The notes under the pieces: generated by a model | Database searches by the model: none | What the model was told of the DNA's origin: nothing | The model's input: only the letters and a program-made list of their open reading frames with translations | Part shown: positions 1 through 10,570 of the stretch, piece after piece | Layout of the letters: each line of letters opens with the position of its first letter | How positions within the stretch are numbered: position 1 is the first letter of the stretch | Position numbers and translations under genes: made by a program | DNA from: an uncultured Bacteroidia bacterium | Lineage (GTDB): Bacteria; Bacteroidota; Bacteroidia; Bacteroidales; UBA932 | Direction: 5' to 3' | Length of the DNA: 64,000 nt | Assembly (NCBI GenBank): GCA_902789445.1 | Contig: CADAOB010000003.1 | Location: 37,652-101,651, forward strand

Positions 1-708
1 GAACACGTGGTCGTTGTAGTGAAGGATCTGGTTCTTGCGGTCATACCAGCCGCCGTCGGCCCGCAGGAAACCCTCGTCCCGCCAGGTGTAGGTGTTCTTT
101 CCGAAGTAGGCTTTCTCCTCTTCGGTGAAATAGCGGAGCGTCTGGGTCTTGATCTCGACCGTGTCCATATAGATTTCCACGCGCTCCTCGAAGGTGAAGA
201 GTCCTTCCTTGCTGTCATAGGTCCCTCTGCTGCTCTCGATGACATTGCCGTCCTTGTCCTTGAGTGCGCCGCCGTACTCGAAGATGGCCACGCTGTCCTT
301 GGTGTTGTATATCAGTTTCGAGGTGCGCAGCGTATTGCCGTCCTTGTCGAAGAGTTCCACCAGCGGGCCGCGGAACTGCGCCTTGCTGTCATCGATCCAG
401 TAGAGCATCTCCTCGCTCTTGAGCATCGTGTTGTTCTGGATGATCTGCACGTTGCCGTAGGCCTCGATGAACTTGGCGTCCACGTTCCAGGAAGCGGAGT
501 CACACAGCAGATAGGTGTCGTTGTGCAGGAAGCGGGCGTGCCCCTTGACCAGGCGGTAGTTCAGGCCGTATTTCTCATACTGCTCGGCCCGTTCGGCCTG
601 GACCAGACGGAAGACGCTTTCCTCGGACGCATTCTGTGCCCGGGAAAAACCGCTGCCGGCAAGCGCCAGCAGCACGACAAGCATCATCCGTCGGAAAAGG
701 CGGTCCAT
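1..708 (-). CDS. OstA/LptA-like LPS-transport protein (partial, 3' end outside window)
   Basis: The first 236 codons are visible and the C-terminus lies beyond the left edge. A signal peptide (about residues 1-21, ending SRAQ) is followed by short repeated beta-strand phrases (for example AYGNVQI, IYNTKDSVAIFEYGG, RVEIYMDTVEIKTQTLRYF) typical of the OstA/LptA beta-jellyroll, which carries lipopolysaccharide across the periplasm. The ATG at 708 gives the full signal peptide; internal ATGs at 687 and 684 would shorten it. It starts 9 nt after the stop of the SurA-like gene, so the two are co-transcribed. Pairing of SurA and OstA proteins fits outer-membrane biogenesis. Whether it is a short LptA or a longer LptD-like protein cannot be told from the fragment. 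Confidence 0.75.
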   Translation of the reverse strand, partial: MDRLFRRMMLVVLLALAGSGFSRAQNASEESVFRLVQAERAEQYEKYGLNYRLVKGHARFLHNDTYLLCDSASWNVDAKFIEAYGNVQIIQNNTMLKSEEMLYWIDDSKAQFRGPLVELFDKDGNTLRTSKLIYNTKDSVAIFEYGGALKDKDGNVIESSRGTYDSKEGLFTFEERVEIYMDTVEIKTQTLRYFTEEEKAYFGKNTYTWRDEGFLRADGGWYDRKNQILHYNDHVF

Positions 709-717
709 CCTGCGCCG

Positions 718-2076
718 TTATTTGATCCAGCCCTTGCGCTGGAAGTCACAGCCCTGGAACATCGGGTCGATGACGATGTAGGTGGTTTTCTGCTTCTCCT
801 CGATGAATTTGTCGATGGCAGCCAGGGAATTCTTCTGGTTGACTTCTTCCAGCAGGGTGTTGTAGTCTTCCTGGAATGTGGCCACATGAGCCGGGATCAC
901 CCGCTCCAGGTAGAGGATCTTGTAGATGGTGTTGCCGTTGCGGCCTTCGTTGTCGAGCGACTCGAAGGGCTCGGACACGTCGCCTTCCTGCATGTTGCGC
1001 AGGACATTGTAGTCGGCGGGCTTGAGCTGGTCCTTCTCGAAATAGGAAGAACCGGAATACTCGTCGGCCATCAGGCCGCCGCTGGTGGCGCTGTGCCGCT
1101 CCTCGGAGAAGGAACGGGCCGCGTCGGCAAAGCTCATTTTCCCCTCGACCACCAGGTTGCGGATGCTGTCGAGCCGCTGGAAGGCGCGGCTTCGGTCTTC
1201 GGAGGTGTACTGCGGCTTGATGAGGATGTGGCGCGCATTGAACTTGTCTCCTTCCCGCTCGATGAGCTGGATGATGTGGAAGCCGTCGGGCGTCTCCACG
1301 ACCTGCGAGACCTGTCCCACCTTGAGCGACATGGCGGCGTCGGAGAAGGCCGGCCAGAAGATCGACTTGGAGGCCATGCCCAGCTCGCCGCCCTTGGCCA
1401 CGCTGCCCGGATCCTGCGAATAGAGCCGCGCCAGCGTAGAGAAGCGCTCCCCGTTCACGATGCGCTCGCGCAGGCCGACCAGCTGCTCCTTGACGGCCAG
1501 CTCGGCCGCTTCCTTGTCGGGATACAGGCCGATCTGGCGGATCCGGTATTTGGTGCTGACCATCGGAAGGTCTTCCGCCGGGGTCTCCTCGACATATTTC
1601 TTGACGTCACTCGGGGTGACTTTCGGAATGTCCTGCGCCACGTTGCGCTGCATCTCCTGGATGAGCGACTGGTCGCTCAGGGCGGACTGCCACTCCTGGC
1701 GGAGCTTGTAGAGCGGTTTGCCGAAATACTCTTCGGTCTTCTGTTCACCGCCGAGGGTCATCACCACCTCGTTCATGCGCTGCTCGAGCATCGCCGACAC
1801 CTGGGCGTCGTTGACGACCAGCGAGTCGAGACGGGCCTGCGTCAGGAAAAGCTTCGAGACCAGGAAATTCTCAAGAATCTCGCAGCGGGCGGTCTTGTCG
1901 ACCGCCAGGCCGCGGGCGCGCTCCATCTGGGCTTCCGCCTCGATTTCGGAGAGCATCACGATATCGTTTCCGATCAGGGCGACGGACTTGTCGATGACGC
2001 CGTCGTATTTCTGGCCCCGCAACGGCAGGACGGCCAGCAGCAGCAAAGCGGCTGTAAGTATCTTTTTCATCTTCAT
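718..2076 (-). CDS. surA: SurA-type periplasmic peptidyl-prolyl isomerase/chaperone
   Basis: About 452 residues. The signal peptide ends near LPLRGQ, followed by a SurA N-terminal chaperone region (about 22-170) and two parvulin domains. Parvulin 1 (about 175-270) shows GGELGMASKSIFWPAF and ETPDGFHIIQLIERE. Parvulin 2 (about 275-385) shows NARHILIKPQ and SGGLMADEY. The family folds outer-membrane barrels in the periplasm. I place the start at 2076 (MKMKKIL); 2070 is equally possible and 2091 would spoil the signal peptide. It lies 43 nt after guaB and 9 nt before the OstA-like gene. The name follows domain order; Bacteroidota often carry several SurA paralogues. Confidence 0.88.
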   Translation of the reverse strand: MKMKKILTAALLLLAVLPLRGQKYDGVIDKSVALIGNDIVMLSEIEAEAQMERARGLAVDKTARCEILENFLVSKLFLTQARLDSLVVNDAQVSAMLEQRMNEVVMTLGGEQKTEEYFGKPLYKLRQEWQSALSDQSLIQEMQRNVAQDIPKVTPSDVKKYVEETPAEDLPMVSTKYRIRQIGLYPDKEAAELAVKEQLVGLRERIVNGERFSTLARLYSQDPGSVAKGGELGMASKSIFWPAFSDAAMSLKVGQVSQVVETPDGFHIIQLIEREGDKFNARHILIKPQYTSEDRSRAFQRLDSIRNLVVEGKMSFADAARSFSEERHSATSGGLMADEYSGSSYFEKDQLKPADYNVLRNMQEGDVSEPFESLDNEGRNGNTIYKILYLERVIPAHVATFQEDYNTLLEEVNQKNSLAAIDKFIEEKQKTTYIVIDPMFQGCDFQRKGWIK

Positions 2077-2119
2077 AATCAAAACAAGCATTCCGCTTGC
2101 AGCAAGTCCTGCGCCAAAC

Positions 2120-3586
<1,467 letters not shown>

Positions 3587-3613
3587 CACGCGCTGGATTT
3601 AGGGATATTTCGG

Positions 3614-3621
3614 CAAAGATA
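3614..3621 (-). promoter_or_regulatory. Bacteroidota -7 promoter element for guaB
   Basis: TATCTTTG on the minus strand matches TAnnTTTG and ends 27 nt before the guaB ATG. No convincing -33 TTTG is visible at the expected spacing. Confidence 0.5.
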
Positions 3622-3644
3622 CAAAATCTGGCGGGATTATCCTA

Positions 3645-6600
3645 TTACTTGTTCACCGTTCGGAGCATTTCCTGGACGGCGGCTTCCAGCTGCTTGTCCT
3701 CTCCGCGCAGCGAAGAGGCCGGATCGTTGGCCACGCGGATGTCCGGTTCCAGCTGGTGATTCTCCATGTAATACTGGGCAGGAACCCAGCCACCCACCTG
3801 CGGAATGCCGAAGACGATGGACGGGTTGATCTGCGTCTCCCACCACACGGCGGTCATCGTGCCGGGCACCGGCATGCCGATGAGCTTGCCCAGGCCGAGG
3901 GCCCGGTAGGCATAGGGGAAGCCGGAAGCGTCGGAGTAGCAGTCCTCGCCCATCAGGACGCAGGACGGCTTGGTCCACTTGCTGTAGGGTTCGGTGCCGA
4001 TGTACTGGCCCCGCGGACGCCATTCGACATAGGCCTTGCCGCCCAGGAAGGTGACCAGGTCGTCGTGGAGCCAGCCGCCGCCGTTGTGGCGGATGTCCAC
4101 GATCAGGGCGTCACAAGTGCGGTATTTGCCCAGCGCCTTCGAATAGACTTCGCGGAAGGAAGGCGAATCCATTCCCTGCACGTGGACATAACCGATGCGG
4201 CCGCCGGAGAGGCGTTCCACCATCTCCTCGCGCTGGCGGACCCAGCGGCGGTAGAGCAGCGCCGATTCATTGGCCACAGGCTTGACGATCAGGTCTTCGT
4301 CCTTGCCGTCCTTGCGGACCGTCACGACGATCTTCTTGCCGGCCTTGCCCGCCAGGAGCGGGAACCAGTTCTCGCCCGCCTTGACGGCGTGGCCGTCGAT
4401 GGCCATGACCAGGTCGCCCGCCTTGATCTTGCTGTCGGCCAGGTTCAGCACGCCGCCCGGCAGCACTTCGGCGATCCGCAGGCCGTCGCCGGCATAGCCG
4501 TAGTCGTAGAGCACGCCCAGGCGGCCGAGCGATTCACCGCCCGCAGGGCGGTAACGCGCACCGGTGTGCGAACCGTTGAGTTCGCCCAGCATCTCGGAGA
4601 GCATCTCCTGGAAATCGAAGTAGTTGTCGATGTACGGCAGGAACTGCGCATAGTTGTCGTGGTAATAGTCCCAGTCGATGCCGTGGAGGTCCGGATCGTA
4701 GAATTTCTCCTTCACCTGTTTCCAGATGTGGCCGAACATGTATTCGCGCTCAGCCTTGGGACGGAATTCGAAGTCGCCCGAGAAGCCGATCTGCTTGGTC
4801 TGGCCGCCAGAGAGGGTCACCTTCGTGATGCCGCGGCCGGAGAATACGTAAATCTCGCTTCCGTCGGCCGAAGGGGTGATGCGGCCCGAGACGCCGCGGG
4901 CGAGCACCTTGACGCTGCCTTCACGCAAGTCTTTCACGCACAGGCCCATGCCGCTCTCAAGCGGAGAGACGTAATAGAGCTTGCGGCCGTCCTTCGAAAG
5001 GATGTGGTCGCCGTAGGCGGCACTCGAGGAGGTGAGCCGCTGCACACGATACTCGCGGCCTTCGAGCATCAGTTCCAGTTTCTTGGGCTTCTCCTGGGCC
5101 AGGGAGTCCTTCTTCTCTTCCTTGGCCAGCTGCTTCTCGCTCTTGCCGCTGAGCAGCTTCTCGATTTCCTCGTCTTCTTTGTCCTGGTTGAAGGAAGTCA
5201 TCGCCTTGCCGTCGAAGAACATGATGTACACGTCATCGTGCGCACCCCAGCTGCCGTGGCTGCGGTAGCCGTTCTTGTCGGATTCCCAGGTCATCGCCTT
5301 GCCGCCGAGGGCCCAGCGGAAGCCGCCGTCGGTGTAACCGCTCCGGGTCAGGTCGGTGACCTTGCCGGTACTCAGCTCGATCAGGGCGATGTCCGTATTG
5401 TTCCAGCCGCCGTTGGACATGTCGGTGGCCAGCAGATATTCGCTGTCCGGGCTCCAGGCGAAGCTCTGGTCGCCGTCGCTGTAGGAATAGTTGACGCCTT
5501 TGAGCAGCGATTTGACCTTGCCGCCCTTGGTGGGCTTGACCACGATCTCCGTGCGGTCGCGCAGGTAGGCCACCCATTTTCCGTCGGGCGAGACGACCGG
5601 CTGGAAGCTGGTCTCGCCGGGCTCGGAGAAGAGCTCCTCCTTCGTCTTGACGGCATAGGTGAAGAGCTTGTCGTTCTTTTCGGTCAGCACGGTGCGCCAG
5701 ATGCCCCAGCAGCCGCCGCGCTCAGCGGCGTAGTAGAGCTCGCGGCCGTCCTTGGAAAAGCTCACGCCGCGTTCCTGTTCCGGGGTATTGGTGATGCGGC
5801 GGGTGGTGCGGTATTCGGTGGAAGTCACGAAGACATCGCCGCGGATGACCATCGCGATCTCCTTGCCGTCGGGCGAGACGGCCATCGCCGTGGCACCGCC
5901 CGTGAAGTTCATCTTCACCATGTCACGCTCGTTCTCGTCGCGGATGACGCTGATGTCGAGCTTGCGGGGCTGGCCGCCTTCCTTGAGGACATAGAGGTCG
6001 CCGTTCTGGGAATAGGTCAGCGTCCCGTCCTGCGCCACGGAGACGTAACGCACCGGATCCTTTTCATAGCGGGTCAGCTGCACGGACTTGGCCGGATTGC
6101 TGACGCTGCTCCGGAACAGGTTGATGGTCTTGCCGCCCTGCTCGCTCAGATAGTAGAACGTGTCGCCGTCGGCGGCCCAGACCGGCTGACGGTCCTCACC
6201 GTTGAACTGCGAGAGCTGGGTGAAAGTGCCGTCCTTGAACAGCCAGATATCGCGGGTGACCGAAGAAGTATGGTGTTTGCGGAGCGGATCCTCATAGCCC
6301 TTGTAGTCTTCATAGAGCATGGCGCCGTCGGGGCGGACGCTCAGTTCCGACATCGTGACGGAGGTCAGCAGCTGCGGACGGCTGCCGTCGCCGGCGGCGG
6401 CCCAGACCTGCGGATCGCCGGGGAAGCCGTCGAAATGCACATCCGGCTGGAGATTGGCCGTAAAGGCGATGCGTCCGTCGGGCAGCACGGCCTTCGGGGT
6501 CTCGTTTCCGGGATAGTCGGTGATGCGTTTCGGGGTGCCGCCCTCGGCCGCCACGCAGAAGATGTCCTTGCTGCCTTCGCGGTAGGAGCTGAAATAGAGC

Positions 6601-6842
6601 TGTTTGCCGTCCGGTGTCCAGACAGGGTCGGAATCATAGGCCGGATTGGTGGTCAGGGCCCGGGCGGTTCCGCCCTGGACGCCGACAACGTAGATGTCGC
6701 CCTTGTAGGAGAAAGCGACTTGTTTGCCATCGGGAGAAATGGCATTCTTGCGGAGCCAGCGCGGGGATTCCTGCGCCCGGGCTTCCGAGGCCGCCATCAG
6801 GCCGGTAACGGCCAGAAGAGCGAAGAGGAAAATACGTTTCAT
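3645..6842 (-). CDS. Tricorn-type S41 protease with beta-propellers and PDZ
   Basis: 1065 residues with a signal peptide ending near SEARAQ, so probably periplasmic. The N-terminal two thirds consist of PD40/WD40-like blades (repeated SPDGK phrases such as SPDGKQVAFSYKGDIYVV and SPDGKWVAYLRD). A PDZ domain (ALLEY region around DLVMAIDGHAVKAGENW) precedes the S41 core. The tricorn catalytic set is recognisable: Ser-His in LNGSHTGARY, nucleophile Ser about 970 in CYSDASGFPY, and Glu about 1032 in NHQLEPD. Tricorn cleaves oligopeptides, so a role in digesting imported peptides is likely. It is a single gene, with a weak -7 element (TAACTTTA, 6886-6893) upstream. Convergence with function is strong for the fold and moderate for substrate. 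Confidence 0.92.
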   Translation of the reverse strand: MKRIFLFALLAVTGLMAASEARAQESPRWLRKNAISPDGKQVAFSYKGDIYVVGVQGGTARALTTNPAYDSDPVWTPDGKQLYFSSYREGSKDIFCVAAEGGTPKRITDYPGNETPKAVLPDGRIAFTANLQPDVHFDGFPGDPQVWAAAGDGSRPQLLTSVTMSELSVRPDGAMLYEDYKGYEDPLRKHHTSSVTRDIWLFKDGTFTQLSQFNGEDRQPVWAADGDTFYYLSEQGGKTINLFRSSVSNPAKSVQLTRYEKDPVRYVSVAQDGTLTYSQNGDLYVLKEGGQPRKLDISVIRDENERDMVKMNFTGGATAMAVSPDGKEIAMVIRGDVFVTSTEYRTTRRITNTPEQERGVSFSKDGRELYYAAERGGCWGIWRTVLTEKNDKLFTYAVKTKEELFSEPGETSFQPVVSPDGKWVAYLRDRTEIVVKPTKGGKVKSLLKGVNYSYSDGDQSFAWSPDSEYLLATDMSNGGWNNTDIALIELSTGKVTDLTRSGYTDGGFRWALGGKAMTWESDKNGYRSHGSWGAHDDVYIMFFDGKAMTSFNQDKEDEEIEKLLSGKSEKQLAKEEKKDSLAQEKPKKLELMLEGREYRVQRLTSSSAAYGDHILSKDGRKLYYVSPLESGMGLCVKDLREGSVKVLARGVSGRITPSADGSEIYVFSGRGITKVTLSGGQTKQIGFSGDFEFRPKAEREYMFGHIWKQVKEKFYDPDLHGIDWDYYHDNYAQFLPYIDNYFDFQEMLSEMLGELNGSHTGARYRPAGGESLGRLGVLYDYGYAGDGLRIAEVLPGGVLNLADSKIKAGDLVMAIDGHAVKAGENWFPLLAGKAGKKIVVTVRKDGKDEDLIVKPVANESALLYRRWVRQREEMVERLSGGRIGYVHVQGMDSPSFREVYSKALGKYRTCDALIVDIRHNGGGWLHDDLVTFLGGKAYVEWRPRGQYIGTEPYSKWTKPSCVLMGEDCYSDASGFPYAYRALGLGKLIGMPVPGTMTAVWWETQINPSIVFGIPQVGGWVPAQYYMENHQLEPDIRVANDPASSLRGEDKQLEAAVQEMLRTVNK

Positions 6843-6950
6843 GCTTTTGCTTATTTGTTTTTATTGTTCTTTCGAAAGAATTGGGTAAAGTTACAACAAT
6901 AATCGATACCTTCCGCCAGCTTTTATCACCCTCCATTGGCAGTTTTTACT

Positions 6951-6958
6951 TATATTTG
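6951..6958 (+). promoter_or_regulatory. -7 promoter element only 4 nt before an ATG
   Basis: TATATTTG matches TAnnTTTG exactly and is followed by 4 nt and then the ATG of the glycosyl hydrolase gene at 6963. Transcription would start at or next to the start codon. No good -33 TTTG is visible. Confidence 0.55.
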
Positions 6959-6962
6959 TGAT

Positions 6963-8099
6963 ATGAAGAAGATTACCTGGTTCTTTCTGGTCCTGTTGCT
7001 GATCGGAATGACAGCAACGGCATGCGGACAGCGGGAGCATCCGTTCAAGGTATATGCATGGATGTCCGGGAAACTGGACATGCCCGACGACGTACTCGAA
7101 AACTATTTTTCCCAGGCAGCAGCCGCCGGAATCTCCGGTATTTACCTAGAATGCCACGGCGGCTATCCGACGCTGCTGGGCGACACCACCGCATTCCGCG
7201 ACAGCGCCGCGCTGGTCATCCTGCGCCGGGCCGTGCCTTACGCAAAGAAATACGGCCTGGAACTGCACGCCTGGATGTGGACCACCAACCGCTGCGAGGC
7301 GAATCTGCTGGACGCGCATCCGGAATGGTACCAGACCAACGGCCTGGGCGAATCGCTTGCCGAGATCGAGATGTACGGGCGCAAGCACTACCGCTTTCTC
7401 TGCCCCAATCATGAAGGCGTAACGGAATATCTCAAGGACAGGGTCCATGAACTCGCTGAAATAGAAGGGCTCGACGGCATCCACCTCGATTTCATCCGTT
7501 ACCCCGACGCCATCCTGCCCTACGGGCTGCATGCCTCCCGGGGCGTCGTTCAGGACAAGGTCTATCCGCAGTGGGACTGCTGCTACTGCGAGGAATGCCG
7601 GGCCAAGTTCCAGGCGCAGACCGGCATCGACCCGCTGCAACTGGAAGACCCTTCGGCCTGCGAAGAATGGATGCAGTTCCGCTGGGATTCGATGGCCCAG
7701 CTGGCAGACGCGCTGCTGGAGGAAATCCGTTCCTGCGGGAAAACGGCTTCCGCCGCCGTCTTCGCTTCGCCCGAAGAATCGCGCAAGCTTGTCCGGCAGG
7801 ACTGGCCGCAGTTCCGCCACGCCGACGCCCTGCTGCCGATGATCTACTACCCCTACTACGACAAAACGGAAGAATGGATTGAAACCGCCGTCCGGGAAGG
7901 CGTTACCGAGCTTTCTGCGGCAGGAAATCCGGCACGGCTCTATGCCGGCGTACTCGTCCCGAGAGACGGTGGTTTCGCCCGTTGCATCCAGCTGGCCCGC
8001 GACGGAGGCGCCGACGGCATCTGCTTCTTCTCCCTGGAAGCCTTCTCCCGCCACCCCGAATTATGGGACGCGCTCCGCACCGCCGTAGATAGCATCTAA
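6963..8099 (+). CDS. Family-10-like glycosyl hydrolase lipoprotein (GHL10/DUF187 type)
   Basis: 378 residues. A lipoprotein signal ends in TATAC (Cys about 21). The body is a TIM-barrel-like enzyme: FKVYAWMSGKLDMPDDVL, GISGIYLECHGGYP, LELHAWMWTTNRC, then GLDGIHLDFIRYPD with the DxxR/Asp cluster of the GHL10 family, and a Cys-rich stretch CCYCEEC (about residues 200-206). Proteins of this group are predicted glycoside hydrolases with mostly unknown substrates. The start at 6963 (MKKIT) gives a clean signal peptide; a longer in-frame start at 6936 adds non-signal residues ahead of the promoter element. It is divergent from the tricorn gene. It stands alone, so the context gives no substrate. 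Confidence 0.78.
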   Translation: MKKITWFFLVLLLIGMTATACGQREHPFKVYAWMSGKLDMPDDVLENYFSQAAAAGISGIYLECHGGYPTLLGDTTAFRDSAALVILRRAVPYAKKYGLELHAWMWTTNRCEANLLDAHPEWYQTNGLGESLAEIEMYGRKHYRFLCPNHEGVTEYLKDRVHELAEIEGLDGIHLDFIRYPDAILPYGLHASRGVVQDKVYPQWDCCYCEECRAKFQAQTGIDPLQLEDPSACEEWMQFRWDSMAQLADALLEEIRSCGKTASAAVFASPEESRKLVRQDWPQFRHADALLPMIYYPYYDKTEEWIETAVREGVTELSAAGNPARLYAGVLVPRDGGFARCIQLARDGGADGICFFSLEAFSRHPELWDALRTAVDSI

Positions 8100-8232
8100 T
8101 ATCGACGCGCTTCGCACCGTCACCGCCGCCGCCCTGTAGCCGCCTCGTAGCTGCACTATCGCCGCTCAGCCGCCTTTCCAATCCGATTTCTCCCAGCCGC
8201 TTGACTACGGCTTCCCACCGCTTCGTAGCTGT

Positions 8233-8270
8233 CACGACACAGACCGAACTCCCCACGCATCTGTGTCGCG
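8233..8270 (-). repeat. REP-like hairpin 1 (RAYT-associated)
   Basis: Arms CGACACAGA (8235-8243) and TCTGTGTCG (8260-8268) are separated by exactly 16 nt. Read on the minus strand it matches REP hairpins 2 and 3, including the flank GGTCTGTGTCGTGACAG. It lies in the 211-nt gap 8100-8310 between the glycosyl hydrolase and threonine aldolase genes, which otherwise holds only GC-rich sequence with the motif TCGTAGCTG near 8150 and 8224. Confidence 0.8.
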
Positions 8271-8310
8271 GAGGAAGCAGCGAAACGAAACAGTGAAGCA
8301 TCGATGCGAT

Positions 8311-9336
8311 TTACAGCCACTTCCGGAGCTCTTCGATGTGCTCCGGCGGGGTTGCCCAGCTGGTGGCGAAACGAATGGCCGTATGGTCGGGGTCGATCCG
8401 GTCCCACAGGTCGAAGGATACGTGTTTCGACAACGCTTCCAACTTCCGGTTCTCCAAAACGACAAACTGCTGGTTGGTCGGCGAATCGATGAAGAAGCGG
8501 CAGCCTTTCTCGCGCAGCATTTCCTTGAGTTTCATGGCCATGTCAATGGCGTGGCGGCTGATGGTGAAATACAGATTGTCGGTGAAGAGCGTATCGAACT
8601 GGATACCCAGTAGCCGGCCTTTGGCCATCATGGCCCCGTGCTGTTTGGTGATTGTATAGAAATGTTTCGGCGCATTGCCACGGGGGAAGACCACGGCCTC
8701 GCCGCAGAAGCATCCTACTTTGGTTCCGCCGATATAGAATACGTCGCAGAGCCGTGCAATGTCCGGGAGCGTCAGCTCACAGGCGGGGCTAGTGAGCCCG
8801 TACCCCAGGCGGGCGCCGTCGATCATCAGCGGAAGCGAGAAGGATTCGCAGATGCCTTTGATTTCCTCCAGTTCCCGGCGGGTGTACAGCGTTCCGTATT
8901 CTGAGGGGAAAGAGATATAAACCATCCCGGGGAACACCATGTGTTCATAGTTCGGATCGGTCGTGGCCGCCGTCAGGTAAGCCCGCAGCTCGACCGGATC
9001 CATCTTGCCCTGATGTCCCGGGACTGTCAGCACCTTGTGCCCGGTGTATTCCACGGCACCCGCTTCGTGCACGCCGATATGCCCCGTATCCGCCGAAACG
9101 ACGCCTTCATAGTCGCGCAGCATCGCCGCAATGATTGTCGAATTGGTCTGCGTGCCACCCACCAGGAAAAAGACTTCTGCCTCCGGCGCATCGCACGCGG
9201 CGCGGATCTTCTCTTTGGCACTCTCGCAGTAGTGATCGACGCCGTAGCCGGGCAGTTGTTCGAGATTGGTCTGGGCCAGGCGCGCGAGAATCTCCGGATG
9301 CGCCCCTTCGGAATAGTCACAGGTAAAAGAAATCAT
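8311..9336 (-). CDS. ltaE: Low-specificity L-threonine aldolase
   Basis: 341 residues, the usual size for this fold-type I PLP enzyme. It splits L-threonine or L-allo-threonine into glycine and acetaldehyde. Visible motifs: FFLVGGTQTN near the cofactor phosphate site, MIDGARLGYG with the PLP-ring Asp, and YIGGTKVGCF with the Schiff-base Lys at 206. The start at 9336 (MISFTCDYSEGAHPEIL) matches the family N-terminus; the longer reading to 9429 runs through its own promoter. A -7 element (TATATTTG on the minus strand, 9360-9367) is 23 nt upstream. It is divergent from the RAYT gene and followed by REP hairpin 1. Confidence 0.92.
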   Translation of the reverse strand: MISFTCDYSEGAHPEILARLAQTNLEQLPGYGVDHYCESAKEKIRAACDAPEAEVFFLVGGTQTNSTIIAAMLRDYEGVVSADTGHIGVHEAGAVEYTGHKVLTVPGHQGKMDPVELRAYLTAATTDPNYEHMVFPGMVYISFPSEYGTLYTRRELEEIKGICESFSLPLMIDGARLGYGLTSPACELTLPDIARLCDVFYIGGTKVGCFCGEAVVFPRGNAPKHFYTITKQHGAMMAKGRLLGIQFDTLFTDNLYFTISRHAIDMAMKLKEMLREKGCRFFIDSPTNQQFVVLENRKLEALSKHVSFDLWDRIDPDHTAIRFATSWATPPEHIEELRKWL

Positions 9337-9359
9337 AACATTTGTCTTGCTTGTTGACA

Positions 9360-9397
9360 CAAATATACGGAATTTGTCCAAAAAGCTATTATCTTTG
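9360..9397. promoter_or_regulatory. Divergent -7 elements for ltaE and the RAYT gene
   Basis: The minus-strand element TATATTTG (9360-9367) faces ltaE, and the plus-strand element TATCTTTG (9390-9397) faces the transposase-like gene. Both match TAnnTTTG. Neither has a clear -33 partner. Confidence 0.5.
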
Positions 9398-9484
9398 CAA
9401 GGAGCATTTCTGCCGGCGAATCCGCCCAACGCCTCGGGAGATATGTGTAAACGATTTGTGTGGCCATCTAAACAACGAAATGCA

Positions 9485-10450
9485 ATGAGAGAAATCTTTC
9501 ATTTTTCCCTCGCTTCCCATCAAGAAGTAATGTACCGGAACGAGGCTGATTTCAACCACGGGTTCAACTGTCTGGCGGAAGCCAGCTTGGAGACGGAATC
9601 CAGTCTTTTGGCAGAAGGGTTCCTGTCAACACATTTTCATGGACTGGCGTTCACGGACAGGCTTAATGAATTAATTCGCATTGACCGCTATGCCTACACC
9701 CGGTATTTCAATGCAAAGTATGAAAGAAAGGGACGACTGGGAGAAAGGAGAGTCTTTACCCTGCCCATTGACGGGTTGTACCACATTACAGTCGCTTTGA
9801 ACTATGTGCTTCGTCAGGGACTGCATCATGGTATAACAGCGACACCCTTTGGATACCCGCATTGTTCCGCGAATGCTTTCTTCCGGAAAGATCTTGGCAG
9901 GACTTCGCCGGAAATGCTGATGCCGTCTGAATTACGATACAAATTTCTTCCCGACCGCTCAAGCGTGCCGACTGGTTATCGGATGAATGCTTCCGGCCTG
10001 CTCCTGCGGGAAGATATTCTGGACACATCCCATGTTGAAAAGATTTATGTATCGCCCCGCAATTTCTTGTTCCAGATGAACAGGATCAGCGACCAAAAGT
10101 GGATTGACGAACAAAAGGCTGACAAGACAAAAACGCCGGACATTACGCTCGCCCTGATTGAAACAGGCGTAAAAGAACTGGATGTTGCGGAGTGTCTTCG
10201 CAACGAACACGGGAGCGTCAATTCCAACAGGCTGACGGATATGGAACTCTGTCAGATTATCGACAACGACTACCTTCCGCGTTTGACCCGCAGCCAGGAC
10301 CTGACGCCGTCGGTTTACAGTCTCACACGTACCCAGCGTAATGACTTGGGTAACAAACTTTGGAAGGCGATACCCCTTGCCTACAAGAAAACGGTCACGA
10401 TACCGCAATTGCGGCGTTGCCTCTGTACGGAGTACCCTTTTACCGATTGA
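9485..10450 (+). CDS. REP-associated HUH/Y1-family transposase (RAYT-like)
   Basis: 321 residues. The HUH metal-binding motif is His50-Phe-His52 (STHFHGLAF). It is followed by the tyrosine-rich stretch RYAYTRYFNAKYERKGRLGE (about 68-87) and LNYVLRQGLHHG, the arrangement of Y1 single-strand transposases of the IS200/RAYT type that act on REP hairpins. The start at 9485 (MREIFHFSLASHQEVMY) matches what I recall of Bacteroidota relatives; an upstream ATG at 9443 with GGGAG just before it would add 14 residues. There are no IS ends around it. Instead three REP-like hairpins flank the gene (8233-8270, 10498-10535, 10571-10606). It seems to be a domesticated single-copy gene, but that needs the whole genome. 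Confidence 0.82.
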   Translation: MREIFHFSLASHQEVMYRNEADFNHGFNCLAEASLETESSLLAEGFLSTHFHGLAFTDRLNELIRIDRYAYTRYFNAKYERKGRLGERRVFTLPIDGLYHITVALNYVLRQGLHHGITATPFGYPHCSANAFFRKDLGRTSPEMLMPSELRYKFLPDRSSVPTGYRMNASGLLLREDILDTSHVEKIYVSPRNFLFQMNRISDQKWIDEQKADKTKTPDITLALIETGVKELDVAECLRNEHGSVNSNRLTDMELCQIIDNDYLPRLTRSQDLTPSVYSLTRTQRNDLGNKLWKAIPLAYKKTVTIPQLRRCLCTEYPFTD

Positions 10451-10497
10451 GAGCGACGGCGATGTCTTTTCGCGTTGCGTTGCGTCATCTTCTCTCT

Positions 10498-10535
10498 CGC
10501 GACACAGATGAGCGAGGCGTTCTGTCTGTGTCGTG
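10498..10535 (+). repeat. REP-like hairpin 2
   Basis: Arms CGACACAGA (10500-10508) and TCTGTGTCG (10525-10533) with a 16-nt loop, plus a G.T and a C-G pair outside. It begins 48 nt after the RAYT stop in the 211-nt gap 10451-10661. Confidence 0.82.
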
Positions 10536-10570
10536 GCGGGGGAAACGGGGAAATCGTAGCTCAAGCCGCT

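Noticed and set aside
9443-9484. Upstream start for the RAYT gene at 9443
   Set aside because: GGGAG lies only 2 nt before it and the added residues do not look like the family N-terminus; listed as an alternative only.
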